Origin: Flavobacterium salmonis
GTDB lineage: Bacteria > Bacteroidota > Bacteroidia > Flavobacteriales > Flavobacteriaceae
DNA: 64,000 bases
Direction of reading: 5' to 3'
Assembly (NCBI RefSeq): GCF_903819435.1
Contig: NZ_CAIJDP010000062.1
Span: 124,001-188,000, forward strand
Part shown: positions 54,460 to 63,225 of the stretch, one piece after another
Layout: each line of letters starts with the position of its first letter
How positions within the stretch are numbered: position 1 is the first letter of the stretch
Translations under genes and position numbers: made by a program
The notes under the pieces: generated by a model
Told to the model about the DNA's origin: nothing
What the model saw: the letters and a program-made list of their open reading frames with translations, nothing else
Database searches by the model: none

Positions 54460-54918
54460 ATGGCATTAGATAATATTTCGAAAAAAGTGGAAAGTGAAAT
54501 CGTATCAACCAGAATTGTAAACTTCGCCCAGGAACTTGTTTATTTGGCATGGACAGAGCCTGAACATCTGAAAAACTGGTGGGGTCCAAAAGGCTTTACC
54601 AATACTTTTAATGAATTTGATTTGCGTCCCGGCGGAAAATGGAGTTTTATTATGCACGGACCTGATAAAGGGAATTATGCTAATGAATGTGAATTTCTAA
54701 AAATAGAAAAACCAGATTTTCTGAGCTGGAAAAGATTTTCGAAACCACTTTTTCAGGTGGCCGTGTCATTTGAAGCCGTTTCAGATAATGAAACAAAAAT
54801 TGTTTTTAAAATGATTTTCGATACACCGGAAGAGTGTAATAAATTGAAACCATTTGTAGTCGATAAAAACGAAGAGAACTTTGATAAACTGGAAACTGAA
54901 TTGTTGAAAATGCTTTAA
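54460..54918 (+). CDS. SRPBCC/AHSA1-family protein
   Basis: 152 residues. START-like fold typical of Aha1-type proteins: FAQELVYLAWTEPEHLKNWWGPKGFTNTFNEFDLRPGGKW at the start and FEAVSDNETKIVFKMIFDTPEE later. It probably binds a small hydrophobic ligand; function unknown. Its stop is 4 bp before a terminator. Confidence 0.88.
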   Translation: MALDNISKKVESEIVSTRIVNFAQELVYLAWTEPEHLKNWWGPKGFTNTFNEFDLRPGGKWSFIMHGPDKGNYANECEFLKIEKPDFLSWKRFSKPLFQVAVSFEAVSDNETKIVFKMIFDTPEECNKLKPFVVDKNEENFDKLETELLKML

Positions 54919-54922
54919 CAAA

Positions 54923-54950
54923 AAAACCGAAGCAATTAAACTTCGGTTTT
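54923..54950. terminator. Terminator of the SRPBCC gene
   Basis: AAAACCGAAG (54923-54932) and CTTCGGTTTT (54941-54950), 10-bp stem, 8-nt loop. It also faces the convergent HMG-CoA synthase-like gene. Confidence 0.8.
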
Positions 54951-54977
54951 GGAATTTGGACTTTTTTAAATTGGAGC

Positions 54978-56339
54978 TTAATCCACCCATTTATAATAAC
55001 GCGCCCCAACCAAAGTTGGAATCTCATTTTCGATTCGGTCTAAAACCCATTCGTTTTTTGGAGTTCTCACGCTTTGTTTTTGTTCTTTTTTGTGAAGGCT
55101 TTCGTAAGTTTCAAAACCAATTTCTACACTTTCTGCTAAGTTTTCAAAAAGTTTCACATTCACTAAAGCTGATTTCCATTCCGGCTGAATCGTTCCTTCA
55201 AAAACTTTTGATTTCGATCCGCTACCGTAAGCCAGAAATCCGAATTTAGTTCCGGCAACTTCTTTTTTGGTATCATAAAAATGTGCCAGCGTCGACAATA
55301 ATCCCATGAAAATTGATCCGGTATAAAGATTTCCAATTAAAGAAGATGCTAATTCAGCAGGCTGTAATTTCTCGTTTACAAAAGTTTTGTAATCATCAGA
55401 TTTTGCTACTTCTTTAATTTTACCCTGATAATCCGTAGGTGCAATATCACCAGCAATAATTTTATCAGTATGATCTAAAGCATAGATTTCGGACAGCATT
55501 CGACGACCCTGAAATGAATAGGGAAGGTGCATGATAATACTGTTCCACATATTGTATAACGTTTCAGTAGTGTTTTTTAGTTTTTTGAACGAAAAGTAGG
55601 CAGCACGCGTACGATCCATATAACATTGATTTGAATACTGACCATCAAAAACCGGCTGGTCTTTATGGATTTCGATTTCTGATTCTAAATTGTCAAACCA
55701 GGAGTCGTTATTTGTATTTTGTGTAATGGCTTCTTTCGAAAGACTTCTGTACGGTTTGAAAAAGTCAAAAACACCTTTTGTGCTTGTTGCCCAATTGTCA
55801 TCAAAAGCAATGATTTTTGGGTTTGCCGTAATTAGCATGGCAACAGCTCCGGCACCTTGAGTGTATTCTCCACCGGAGTTTAAGTCGTATTTTGCAAAAT
55901 CACTGGTTACTACGATTGCTTTTTTCGCCGGATTCAATTTTACAAAGTCAAGACAGTTTTGTAGGGCATCAACTCCTCCAATACAAGCGAAAGTAAAATC
56001 AACAACGTCACATTCAGCCAAGGTATCTTCGCCAAATTTCTGCTCCATTAAACTAATTAAATAAGAAGCAATTGGTTTCGAACTGTCAATCCCGCTTTCA
56101 GTACCAACATAGATTCGGCTTATTTCGTTAAGATTGATTTTATTGTCAATGATAAGTTTTGTCAGTGCGTTTGCTCCAAAAACTACAGTGTCCTGATGAA
56201 CATCCGGGAAAGTCATTTTTAGTAATCCGAGACCTTTTTCGAGTTTTTCGGGTTCTATATTTCTGGCAGTGGCCAATGTTTTTATGGGTAAATGTATGTT
56301 GGCTACATCAAAAGAAATAGCATCAATTCCTGTTTTCAT
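54978..56339 (-). CDS. Hydroxymethylglutaryl-CoA synthase-like protein
   Basis: 453 residues from ATG 56339; a longer frame to 56441 adds an unrelated leader. Thiolase-fold: E81 in GTESGIDSSK is the general base, and C119 in VVDFTFACIGGVDALQ the acyl-accepting cysteine, positions that match bacterial HMG-CoA synthases. It would condense acetyl-CoA with acetoacetyl-CoA in the mevalonate route to isoprenoids. No other mevalonate gene is adjacent. Alternative: a beta-branching enzyme of a polyketide cluster, less likely without such neighbours. Confidence 0.85.
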   Translation of the reverse strand: MKTGIDAISFDVANIHLPIKTLATARNIEPEKLEKGLGLLKMTFPDVHQDTVVFGANALTKLIIDNKINLNEISRIYVGTESGIDSSKPIASYLISLMEQKFGEDTLAECDVVDFTFACIGGVDALQNCLDFVKLNPAKKAIVVTSDFAKYDLNSGGEYTQGAGAVAMLITANPKIIAFDDNWATSTKGVFDFFKPYRSLSKEAITQNTNNDSWFDNLESEIEIHKDQPVFDGQYSNQCYMDRTRAAYFSFKKLKNTTETLYNMWNSIIMHLPYSFQGRRMLSEIYALDHTDKIIAGDIAPTDYQGKIKEVAKSDDYKTFVNEKLQPAELASSLIGNLYTGSIFMGLLSTLAHFYDTKKEVAGTKFGFLAYGSGSKSKVFEGTIQPEWKSALVNVKLFENLAESVEIGFETYESLHKKEQKQSVRTPKNEWVLDRIENEIPTLVGARYYKWVD

Positions 56340-56577
56340 TTCATTTTTTTTGAAGCCCGTAAAGGTAAAGTTATTACAATGGAATGGCAATTTTTTATGC
56401 CTATAAAATTCTTGTTTGAAGGTACTTTTTGTGAAAACCAATCAAAACTTTAATTAAAATAATAATTTAGTAAAAATTTGTTATTTTTTTCGGTGTTGCA
56501 TATTTTCTTAAATTAAACACCTTAATTATGTTTTTGAAAATTTTTAATATAAAATAATGTGTTATTTGTTTTTTTTA

Positions 56578-56599
56578 TACGTAAAAATACGTATACGTA
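56578..56599. promoter_or_regulatory. TACGTA repeat cluster upstream of sdhCAB
   Basis: TACGTA occurs at 56578-56583 and twice in tandem at 56588-56599; the tandem copy is a perfect 12-bp palindrome. It lies about 38 bp before the -33 element, so it may be an activator or repressor site. Confidence 0.4.
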
Positions 56600-56636
56600 G
56601 TCTATTTTAAAATCATTATAAATAACAACGAAATGG

Positions 56637-56667
56637 TTGTAGTTGATGTCTATTTGCGCTATTTTTG
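56637..56667 (+). promoter_or_regulatory. sdhC promoter
   Basis: TTG (56637-56639), a 20-nt spacer and TATTTTTG (56660-56667) fit the Bacteroidota consensus, 33 bp before the sdhC start. Confidence 0.55.
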
Positions 56668-56700
56668 CTTAATTTTTTAAAACAAACTACTTAAACAATT

Positions 56701-57366
56701 ATGGCACAATCTGCACTATTGAATGCTTCCATTTTAAAGAAAGTGGCTATGGCTCTTTCGGGAATATTCTTAATCACGTTTTTAGCGCTGCATGTTTCCT
56801 TAAATTTTATTTCTATTTTGAGTGAAAATGTCTTCAATGAAGCTTCTCACTTTATGGGTTACAATCCGCTGATTCAGTATGTAATGCAACCAGTTTTGGC
56901 AATCGGTGTAATTTTCCATTTTATTATGGGATTTGTACTGACTATCCAAAACAGAGCTGCAAGACCAATTCCGTATGCAAATTACAACGGAGCTGCAAAT
57001 GCTTCATGGAGTTCTAGAAATATGATTATTTCTGGTTTGGTTATACTTGCTTTCTTAGGATTGCATTTTTATGATTTTTGGTTTCCAGAAGTTGCCTACA
57101 AATATATTGCAGGTAATGAGCCAGATGCTACAAGATACTACGGAGAGTTAGTTCATAAATTTCATGATCCAATTCGTACAGGATTATACTGTGTGTCTTT
57201 TATCCTTTTAGGATTTCACCTTTGGCACGGTTTCGCATCTTCTCTTCAATCTGTAGGGATGCATAATAAGTACTCTCGATTTTTAAGTAAAGTGGGTTAC
57301 TGGTTCGCAGTTGTTGTACCGGCACTTTTCGTAATTATCGCATTATTTCATCATTTCAATAATTAA
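56701..57366 (+). CDS. sdhC: Succinate dehydrogenase/fumarate reductase cytochrome b subunit
   Basis: 221 residues with five membrane helices, as in the single-subunit diheme anchors of B-type enzymes (e.g. Wolinella FrdC). Likely heme ligands are the His residues in [41 protein letters not shown] and [12 protein letters not shown]. It anchors SdhAB in the inner membrane and reacts with menaquinone. First gene of the operon, 11 bp before sdhA. Confidence 0.92.
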   Translation: MAQSALLNASILKKVAMALSGIFLITFLALHVSLNFISILSENVFNEASHFMGYNPLIQYVMQPVLAIGVIFHFIMGFVLTIQNRAARPIPYANYNGAANASWSSRNMIISGLVILAFLGLHFYDFWFPEVAYKYIAGNEPDATRYYGELVHKFHDPIRTGLYCVSFILLGFHLWHGFASSLQSVGMHNKYSRFLSKVGYWFAVVVPALFVIIALFHHFNN

Positions 57367-57377
57367 TATCAATTATA

Positions 57378-59378
57378 ATGGCATTAGATTCAAAAATTCC
57401 ACATGGCCCAATTGCGGACAAATGGACAGATTATAAAGATCATATTAATTTAGTAAATCCTGCAAACAAACGTAATTTAGATATTATTATCGTTGGTACA
57501 GGTTTGGCTGGAGGTTCTGCAGCAGCTACTTTGGCTGAGTTAGGATATAACGTAAAAGCATTTTGTTTTCAGGATTCACCAAGACGTGCGCACTCAATTG
57601 CAGCACAAGGTGGTATCAATGCAGCAAAAAATTATAAAGGTGATGGTGATTCGGTTTACAGATTGTTTTACGATACTGTAAAAGGTGGTGACTACCGTGC
57701 CCGTGAAGCAAACGTTCACCGTTTGGCTGAAGTTTCGGCAAATATTATCGACCAGTGTGTGGCTCAAGGGGTACCATTGGCTCGTGAATATGGAGGACTT
57801 TTGGATAACCGTTCTTTTGGAGGAACTTTGGTTTCCCGTACTTTTTACGCACAAGGACAAACCGGTCAGCAATTATTGTTAGGAGCTTATTCTGCAATGA
57901 ACCGTCAGATTGGCCGTGGAAAAGTAAAAATGTACAACCGTCACGAAATGCTTGATTTAGTAATCGTTGACGGAAAAGCAAGAGGTATTATCGCTCGTAA
58001 TTTAATTACCGGAGAAATAGAAAGACATTCTGCTCATGCTGTAGTTATTGGTTCAGGAGGATACGGAAATGTATTTTTCCTTTCAACAAATGCTATGGGA
58101 AGTAATGCAACAGCAGCCTGGAAAATTCATAAAAAAGGAGCGTTTTTCGCCAATCCTTGTTACACACAAATTCACCCAACATGTATCCCGGTTTCAGGAG
58201 ATCACCAGTCAAAACTGACTTTGATGTCTGAATCGTTGCGTAATGACGGTCGTATTTGGGTTCCTGCAAAATTAGAAGATGCTCAGGCAATTCGTGAAGG
58301 AAAGAAAAAAGCAACGGATTTATCTGAAGCTGAAAGAGATTATTTCTTAGAAAGAAGATACCCTGCTTTTGGTAACTTAGTGCCTCGTGACGTTGCATCT
58401 CGTGCTGCAAAAGAAAGATGTGATGCCGGTTATGGAGTTAACAAAACAGGTGAAGCAGTTTATCTTGATTTTGCTGCTGCTATCGAGCGTTACGGAAAAG
58501 AAGCGGCTTATGTAAAGGGTTTAGATGCTAATGATAAAGCTTTAGTAACTAAATTAGGAGCTGACATCGTGAAAAGTAAATACGGAAACTTATTCCAAAT
58601 GTATTACAAAATCGTTGACGAAGATCCATATACTACGCCAATGATGATTTACCCGGCGGTTCACTATACAATGGGTGGAACATGGGTTGATTATAACTTG
58701 ATGACTACAATTCCGGGATGTTTCTCAATCGGGGAATCTAACTTCTCTGATCACGGAGCAAACCGACTTGGAGCTTCTGCCTTAATGCAAGGTTTGGCTG
58801 ATGGATATTTCGTATTACCTTATACTATCGGAGATTATTTGGCTCCGGATATCAAAATGGGGTCAATTTCTACAGATTTACCGGAATTCGTTGAAGCTGA
58901 GAAAAATGTAAAAGATCAAATCGACAGATTTATCAATAATAACGGAACACATTCTGTAGATTATTTCCATAAGAAATTAGGAAAAATCATGTGGAATAAA
59001 GTGGGTATGGCTCGTAACGAAAAAGGATTAAACGAAGCTATTAATGAAATAGCTGCTTTACGTGAAGAATTTTACAGAGACGTAAAAGTTCCTGGAAGCG
59101 CTAACGAATTTAATCAGGAATTAGAGAAAGCAACTCGTGTTGCCGATTTTCTTGAATTAGGAGAATTGTTTGCGAAAGATGCTTTACACCGTAATGAATC
59201 TTGTGGAGGCCACTTCCGTGAGGAATACCAGACAGAAGAAGGAGAAGCACTTCGTGATGATGAAAACTTTGCATACGTAGCAGCCTGGGAGTACAAAGGA
59301 AAACCAAGTGATGCCGTATTACACAAAGAACCTCTGGTTTACGAAAACATTAAATTAGTACAGCGTAGTTACAAATAG
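57378..59378 (+). CDS. sdhA: Succinate dehydrogenase flavoprotein subunit
   Basis: 666 residues. [20 protein letters not shown] (about 40-59) binds FAD, and H72 in [13 protein letters not shown] is the covalent flavin-linking histidine. The catalytic region includes IHPTCIP, the dicarboxylate-binding Arg region [14 protein letters not shown] and [11 protein letters not shown]. It oxidises succinate to fumarate, passing electrons to SdhB. Confidence 0.96.
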   Translation: MALDSKIPHGPIADKWTDYKDHINLVNPANKRNLDIIIVGTGLAGGSAAATLAELGYNVKAFCFQDSPRRAHSIAAQGGINAAKNYKGDGDSVYRLFYDTVKGGDYRAREANVHRLAEVSANIIDQCVAQGVPLAREYGGLLDNRSFGGTLVSRTFYAQGQTGQQLLLGAYSAMNRQIGRGKVKMYNRHEMLDLVIVDGKARGIIARNLITGEIERHSAHAVVIGSGGYGNVFFLSTNAMGSNATAAWKIHKKGAFFANPCYTQIHPTCIPVSGDHQSKLTLMSESLRNDGRIWVPAKLEDAQAIREGKKKATDLSEAERDYFLERRYPAFGNLVPRDVASRAAKERCDAGYGVNKTGEAVYLDFAAAIERYGKEAAYVKGLDANDKALVTKLGADIVKSKYGNLFQMYYKIVDEDPYTTPMMIYPAVHYTMGGTWVDYNLMTTIPGCFSIGESNFSDHGANRLGASALMQGLADGYFVLPYTIGDYLAPDIKMGSISTDLPEFVEAEKNVKDQIDRFINNNGTHSVDYFHKKLGKIMWNKVGMARNEKGLNEAINEIAALREEFYRDVKVPGSANEFNQELEKATRVADFLELGELFAKDALHRNESCGGHFREEYQTEEGEALRDDENFAYVAAWEYKGKPSDAVLHKEPLVYENIKLVQRSYK

Positions 59379-59469
59379 CAATTAGTCAAAAGACAAAAGT
59401 CTTAAAGTCTAATGGCAATTGTCAAGTGACTTTCGACTTTCGGCTTTATGACCTTCAAACTAAAACAGT
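59379..59469. repeat. Word repeats between sdhA and sdhB
   Basis: The 91-bp gap contains AAAAGAC, AAAGTC and AGTCTAA words, then GACTTTCGACTTTCGGCTTT, able to pair into an imperfect hairpin. The same GACTTTCGACTTTC word occurs upstream of ileS at 26217. Confidence 0.45.
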
Positions 59470-60216
59470 ATGAAACTTACATTAAAAATATGGCGTCAGA
59501 AAAACGCCCAAGATAAAGGGGGAATTGTTGATTACCCAATCGACGGAATCGAACCGGATATGTCTTTCCTTGAAATGCTTGACGTTCTTAACGAACAATT
59601 AATCAATAAAGGAGAAGAGCCAGTTGCATTTGATCACGATTGTCGTGAAGGAATCTGCGGAATGTGTTCTTTATTCATCAATGGAGAAGCACACGGGCCA
59701 GACAGAGGAGTAACGACTTGTCAGTTACACATGCGTATGTTTAAAGATGGTGATACGATTTTTATCGAACCATTCAGAGCAAAAGCGTTCCCTGTAATTA
59801 AAGATTTAGTTGTTGACAGAAGCTCTTTCGACAGAATTCAGCATGCAGGAGGATTTATCTCGGTAAATACTTCAGGAAATACAATCGATGCTAATACAAT
59901 TCCAATTAACAAAGACGATGCAGATAAATCATTTGATGCTGCAGCGTGTATTGGTTGTGGAGCTTGTGTTGCAACTTGTAAAAACTCATCAGCAATGTTG
60001 TTCGTGGGTGCAAAAGTATCTCAATATGCTTTGTTGCCACAAGGTAAAGTTGAGGCTACTGAACGTGTACTAAACATGGTTCACCAAATGGATTTAGAAG
60101 GTTTTGGTAACTGTACCAACACCGGAGCTTGTGAAGTAGAATGTCCTAAAGGAATTTCTCTTGAAAATATCGCGCGTATGAACCGTGAGTATTTAGCAGC
60201 AAGTTTAAAAGGATAA
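59470..60216 (+). CDS. sdhB: Succinate dehydrogenase iron-sulfur subunit
   Basis: 248 residues. The 2Fe-2S cluster uses C58, C63, C66 and C84 ([18 protein letters not shown]); the 4Fe-4S and 3Fe-4S clusters use [11 protein letters not shown] and [15 protein letters not shown]. It carries electrons from SdhA to the membrane subunit. The sdhA-sdhB gap of 91 bp is unusually long, and filled with short repeats. Confidence 0.95.
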   Translation: MKLTLKIWRQKNAQDKGGIVDYPIDGIEPDMSFLEMLDVLNEQLINKGEEPVAFDHDCREGICGMCSLFINGEAHGPDRGVTTCQLHMRMFKDGDTIFIEPFRAKAFPVIKDLVVDRSSFDRIQHAGGFISVNTSGNTIDANTIPINKDDADKSFDAAACIGCGACVATCKNSSAMLFVGAKVSQYALLPQGKVEATERVLNMVHQMDLEGFGNCTNTGACEVECPKGISLENIARMNREYLAASLKG

Positions 60217-60247
60217 TTGAATTTGCCTTTCAGGCTATTAATAATAT

Positions 60248-60277
60248 AAAAACGCCGCGAGAAATCGGGGCGTTTTT
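60248..60277 (+). terminator. sdhCAB terminator
   Basis: AAAAACGCC (60248-60256) and GGCGTTTTT (60269-60277), followed by further T residues. Confidence 0.8.
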
Positions 60278-60369
60278 TTGTAGTATAAATAATCTTAATA
60301 TTTTGTTTATATTTGAAAAAAATGCTTTAGTATTTAATAAAAAAGCATCTGTAAAATCAATAAAAATAT

Positions 60370-61218
60370 ATGAAAAACAAATTACTATTATTGTTGCTAA
60401 CTTCTTTTTTAATTGCTTGTTCAAGTGATTCATCATCAGATGATTCCTCAAATTCATCTTCTCACAAAATAAAAAAAATAGAAGAAATTTAAAACGGTGT
60501 CGTAATAAAAACAACAGATTATGAATACAATAGTACAGGAAACATTTCTAAAGTTACTGTAAAAGATCAGGCGAAATTTTACCAGACAACATTTAATTAT
60601 GACTCGGGGAATAAAATGATTAGTTGGAATTTAAAACAATACTATATATCGAGTCCTTCTGATGTAATTGAGCAATTGAATTCGCTGGAATATACCAACG
60701 GACTGATTACTAATATTTGTATTGACCGAACAGAAAAAGAGTTGGGTTATGTAACAAATTCAGCTGATAGAATTAGTCAGAGCTATTCAGGTTCTAGTCT
60801 GACTTCTATAAAACATTATATCCAAATTACGGGAGGAGAGAACACATCATGTGATGAAGTTACAAATGTTGATAATGAGGAACTTTTTGAATACTCTAAT
60901 GGAAATTTAATTCGTTATGAAGCACCAGGGTTAGGTTTCTTTGATGAGTATTATAAAATAGAATATGACGAAGGGAATAATTATTTATCAGGAGTAAAAC
61001 CAGACGCATTTCGATACTGTTATGGAAGTCAGGTATCTGTCAATAATTTAAAAAAGATAAACATATATAATTCTGATACAGATAAACTCACGGCAACAGT
61101 TCAATTTGAAAACACTTATGATAAGAATAAAAACATTATAAAAGCTGTAGAAAAGTATTATTATACAGGCAGTTCAACTCCTTCTAATACAACAACGATT
61201 AATTATCATTATTACTAA
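60370..61218 (+). pseudogene. Lipoprotein gene interrupted by an in-frame stop
   Basis: ATG 60370 opens a lipoprotein (MKNKLLLLLLTSFLIAC, Cys17, Ser/Asp-rich linker) that stops with TAA at 60490-60492 after 40 codons. The same frame continues without another stop to 61218, encoding about 240 more residues with the repeating YD-like style of surface lipoproteins (DYEYNSTGNISKV, FNYDSGNKMISW, FEYSNGNLIRYE, IEYDEGNNYLSGV). Single-base nonsense mutation is the simplest explanation. A re-start at ATG 60616 would lack the signal peptide. Confidence 0.8.
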
Positions 61219-61276
61219 TCCAAAGTCAAAAACAGACCAAGGTTTATGTAGAAAAAATAACTGTTTTTAAAAGCGC

Positions 61277-61302
61277 ATTCATTAATTTGGATGCGTTTTT
61301 TT
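61277..61302 (+). terminator. Terminator copy 1 (ATTCATTAATTTGGATGCG-T8)
   Basis: A short stem, GCATTC/GGATGC with a G-T pair and an 8-nt loop, followed by T residues. A 26-bp direct repeat of this region recurs at 62409-62434. Confidence 0.6.
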
Positions 61303-61349
61303 GTACTATTTTTACATTCATTTAAATAATTGTAAACGAAATCATTTAA

Positions 61350-62387
61350 ATGAAAAGTATTTTATTGGTAATAATGTTTGTTCTAAGTGTTGAAAATTAT
61401 ACTCAGGTAGCGGTTACTCCATCAGAACGAGGGGCTAATGAAGAATTTAAAAAAGGGCAATTAGAAAATTTTAAAACAACAACAACAGTTTTTGTTTTAC
61501 CTGAAACGTACAAAAAAGAAGAATATGAAAAAATTTTAAAAGAGGTTTGGACGGTTACCTCTTTTAAAGTGGTAGATTTTAAAGATTTTAAGCATTTAGA
61601 TTTTGTTAACGGGAGTTACTCGTTTGCTGAAATTTTTGGTGACCTTTTAAGAACTTCAAGTGGAACGATGTACCTTCATACTAATTTAGGGATAAAAGTT
61701 TTAAGTAAAGAGAAGTTTGAAAAAGAGTTTCGAAAGCTCAAAACCGATGACAAAAATTATGATAAGAAATTAAGAGATGTTATTAATGAAAGTTTATCAT
61801 ATGTAGCAAGAATTCCACTTTGTCCTACTAATGAATTCTTAAGGAATGCTTTAGGGTCTTTGGATCTTATGAAATTAAAATTCCCCGAAGAAAAAATGGG
61901 AAAATTATATGGAGAAATGTATGCTAAAGTAAGTTTTACAAATGTGAACTTAGGAATGCTTAAAAATTATTTTCAACAAATTAATCAAATTATTACTAAA
62001 GGTGAACATTGTGGGCTTTATGAAGATTTTGTTAATGCGAAAATAAAAAACTTAAAGGAAAGTATACTTTATATTCCTGAAGTTTATATGATGAAATATG
62101 ATGCATGGAGATTTAGTGAAACGCTTAGAGATGAAAAAGAGATTAAGAAACTTTTAGAAGATTATAAATATAAGTTTCAGTTTATAAAAGATGAAGATTT
62201 GGAGAAAAAAATTTTAGATAATGAAGATATTTATTATTTAAGATATGTTAGTATGAATGGAAATAAATACTTACAAATTGTAAATGCAAAGTCTGGTGAT
62301 CCTGCATATTATATTTATGATGCGATGAGTTATAATTTAAAAGATGATGATTTTAAGAAAATTAATAAAGCTATAGAAGCTAAATGA
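61350..62387 (+). CDS. Hypothetical exported protein
   Basis: 345 residues. A signal peptide (about 1-18: MKSILLVIMFVLSVENYTQ, in short) precedes a mostly helical, Lys/Glu-rich protein with a few aromatic blocks (FAEIFGDLLRTSSGTMYLHTNLGIKVL). No domain recognised. Two almost identical terminator sequences flank it. Confidence 0.7.
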   Translation: MKSILLVIMFVLSVENYTQVAVTPSERGANEEFKKGQLENFKTTTTVFVLPETYKKEEYEKILKEVWTVTSFKVVDFKDFKHLDFVNGSYSFAEIFGDLLRTSSGTMYLHTNLGIKVLSKEKFEKEFRKLKTDDKNYDKKLRDVINESLSYVARIPLCPTNEFLRNALGSLDLMKLKFPEEKMGKLYGEMYAKVSFTNVNLGMLKNYFQQINQIITKGEHCGLYEDFVNAKIKNLKESILYIPEVYMMKYDAWRFSETLRDEKEIKKLLEDYKYKFQFIKDEDLEKKILDNEDIYYLRYVSMNGNKYLQIVNAKSGDPAYYIYDAMSYNLKDDDFKKINKAIEAK

Positions 62388-62408
62388 TTTTAACTGTAAA
62401 GAGGACGT

Positions 62409-62434
62409 ATTCATTAATTTGGATGCGTTTTTTT
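62409..62434 (+). terminator. Terminator copy 2
   Basis: Repeats the 61277-61302 sequence; here the left arm is ACGTATTC pairing with GGATGCGT. It ends the 61350-62387 gene. Confidence 0.6.
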
Positions 62435-62457
62435 ATCTTTATATAAAATTAAGTATT

Positions 62458-63225
62458 ATGAAAATTGCACTTATTCAATCCAGTCTTGTTTGGGAAAGTC
62501 CAAGTGATAACAGAATTAATCTTGAGGCTAAAATAACCGAAATAAAAGCTTCTGTTGATTTGATTGTGCTTCCGGAAATGTTTTCGACTGGATTTAGTAT
62601 GAATGCCTCTAAAATAGCTGAAACTATGCAGGGAGAAACTGTTTTGTGGATGCAGACTTTAGCGAAAAGCCAAAATTGTGCGATTGCAGGAAGTCTGATT
62701 ATTTCTGAGGAAGATAAATTCTATAATCGGTTATTGTTTGTTTTTCCGACTGGAGAAATCCAATATTATGATAAAAGACATTTGTTTACACTGGCAGGAG
62801 AAGATAAGATTTATACTGCTGGGGCGAAAAAGCAGATTATTGAGTATAAAGGCTGGAAAATTTGCCTGCAGGTGTGTTATGATTTGCGTTTTCCTGTATT
62901 TGTCAGAAATGTAGAAAACTATGATTTACTCCTGTATGTCGCCAACTGGCCTAAGGTAAGGATAAATGCGTGGGACATTCTGATGAAAGCCCGTGCAGTA
63001 GAAAATCTTACTTACACAATTGGAGTCAACAGAATAGGTGTTGATGCGAATAATCATCAATATAATGGTCATTCGCAAGTTGTTGATTATTTGGGAAATT
63101 ATATTTTAGAACCTCAGGAAAACGAAGGTGTTTTTATAGTTAAATTAGATACAAACAATATGCATGAAACCCGAAAAAAAATGGATTTCCTTAGGGATAA
63201 AGACAGGTTTGAAATTCAAGACTAA
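62458..63225 (+). CDS. Carbon-nitrogen hydrolase (omega-amidase/YafV-like)
   Basis: 255 residues from ATG 62458. The catalytic triad is E40 (VLPEMFSTGF), K106 (YDKRHLF) and C140 (CLQVCYDLRFP). The MFSTGFSM and KRHLFTLAGEDKIYTAG segments are typical of omega-amidases, which hydrolyse 2-oxoglutaramate and 2-oxosuccinamate. It is convergent with the surface protein at the right edge, overlapping by 4 bp. Confidence 0.9.
   Translation: MKIALIQSSLVWESPSDNRINLEAKITEIKASVDLIVLPEMFSTGFSMNASKIAETMQGETVLWMQTLAKSQNCAIAGSLIISEEDKFYNRLLFVFPTGEIQYYDKRHLFTLAGEDKIYTAGAKKQIIEYKGWKICLQVCYDLRFPVFVRNVENYDLLLYVANWPKVRINAWDILMKARAVENLTYTIGVNRIGVDANNHQYNGHSQVVDYLGNYILEPQENEGVFIVKLDTNNMHETRKKMDFLRDKDRFEIQD

Larger units (their letters stand above)
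56340..56700. other. Divergent spacer with sdh promoter
   Basis: 361 bp, A+T-rich, no gene. Most of it is empty; the right part holds TACGTA repeats (56578-56599) and the sdhC promoter. Confidence 0.55.
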
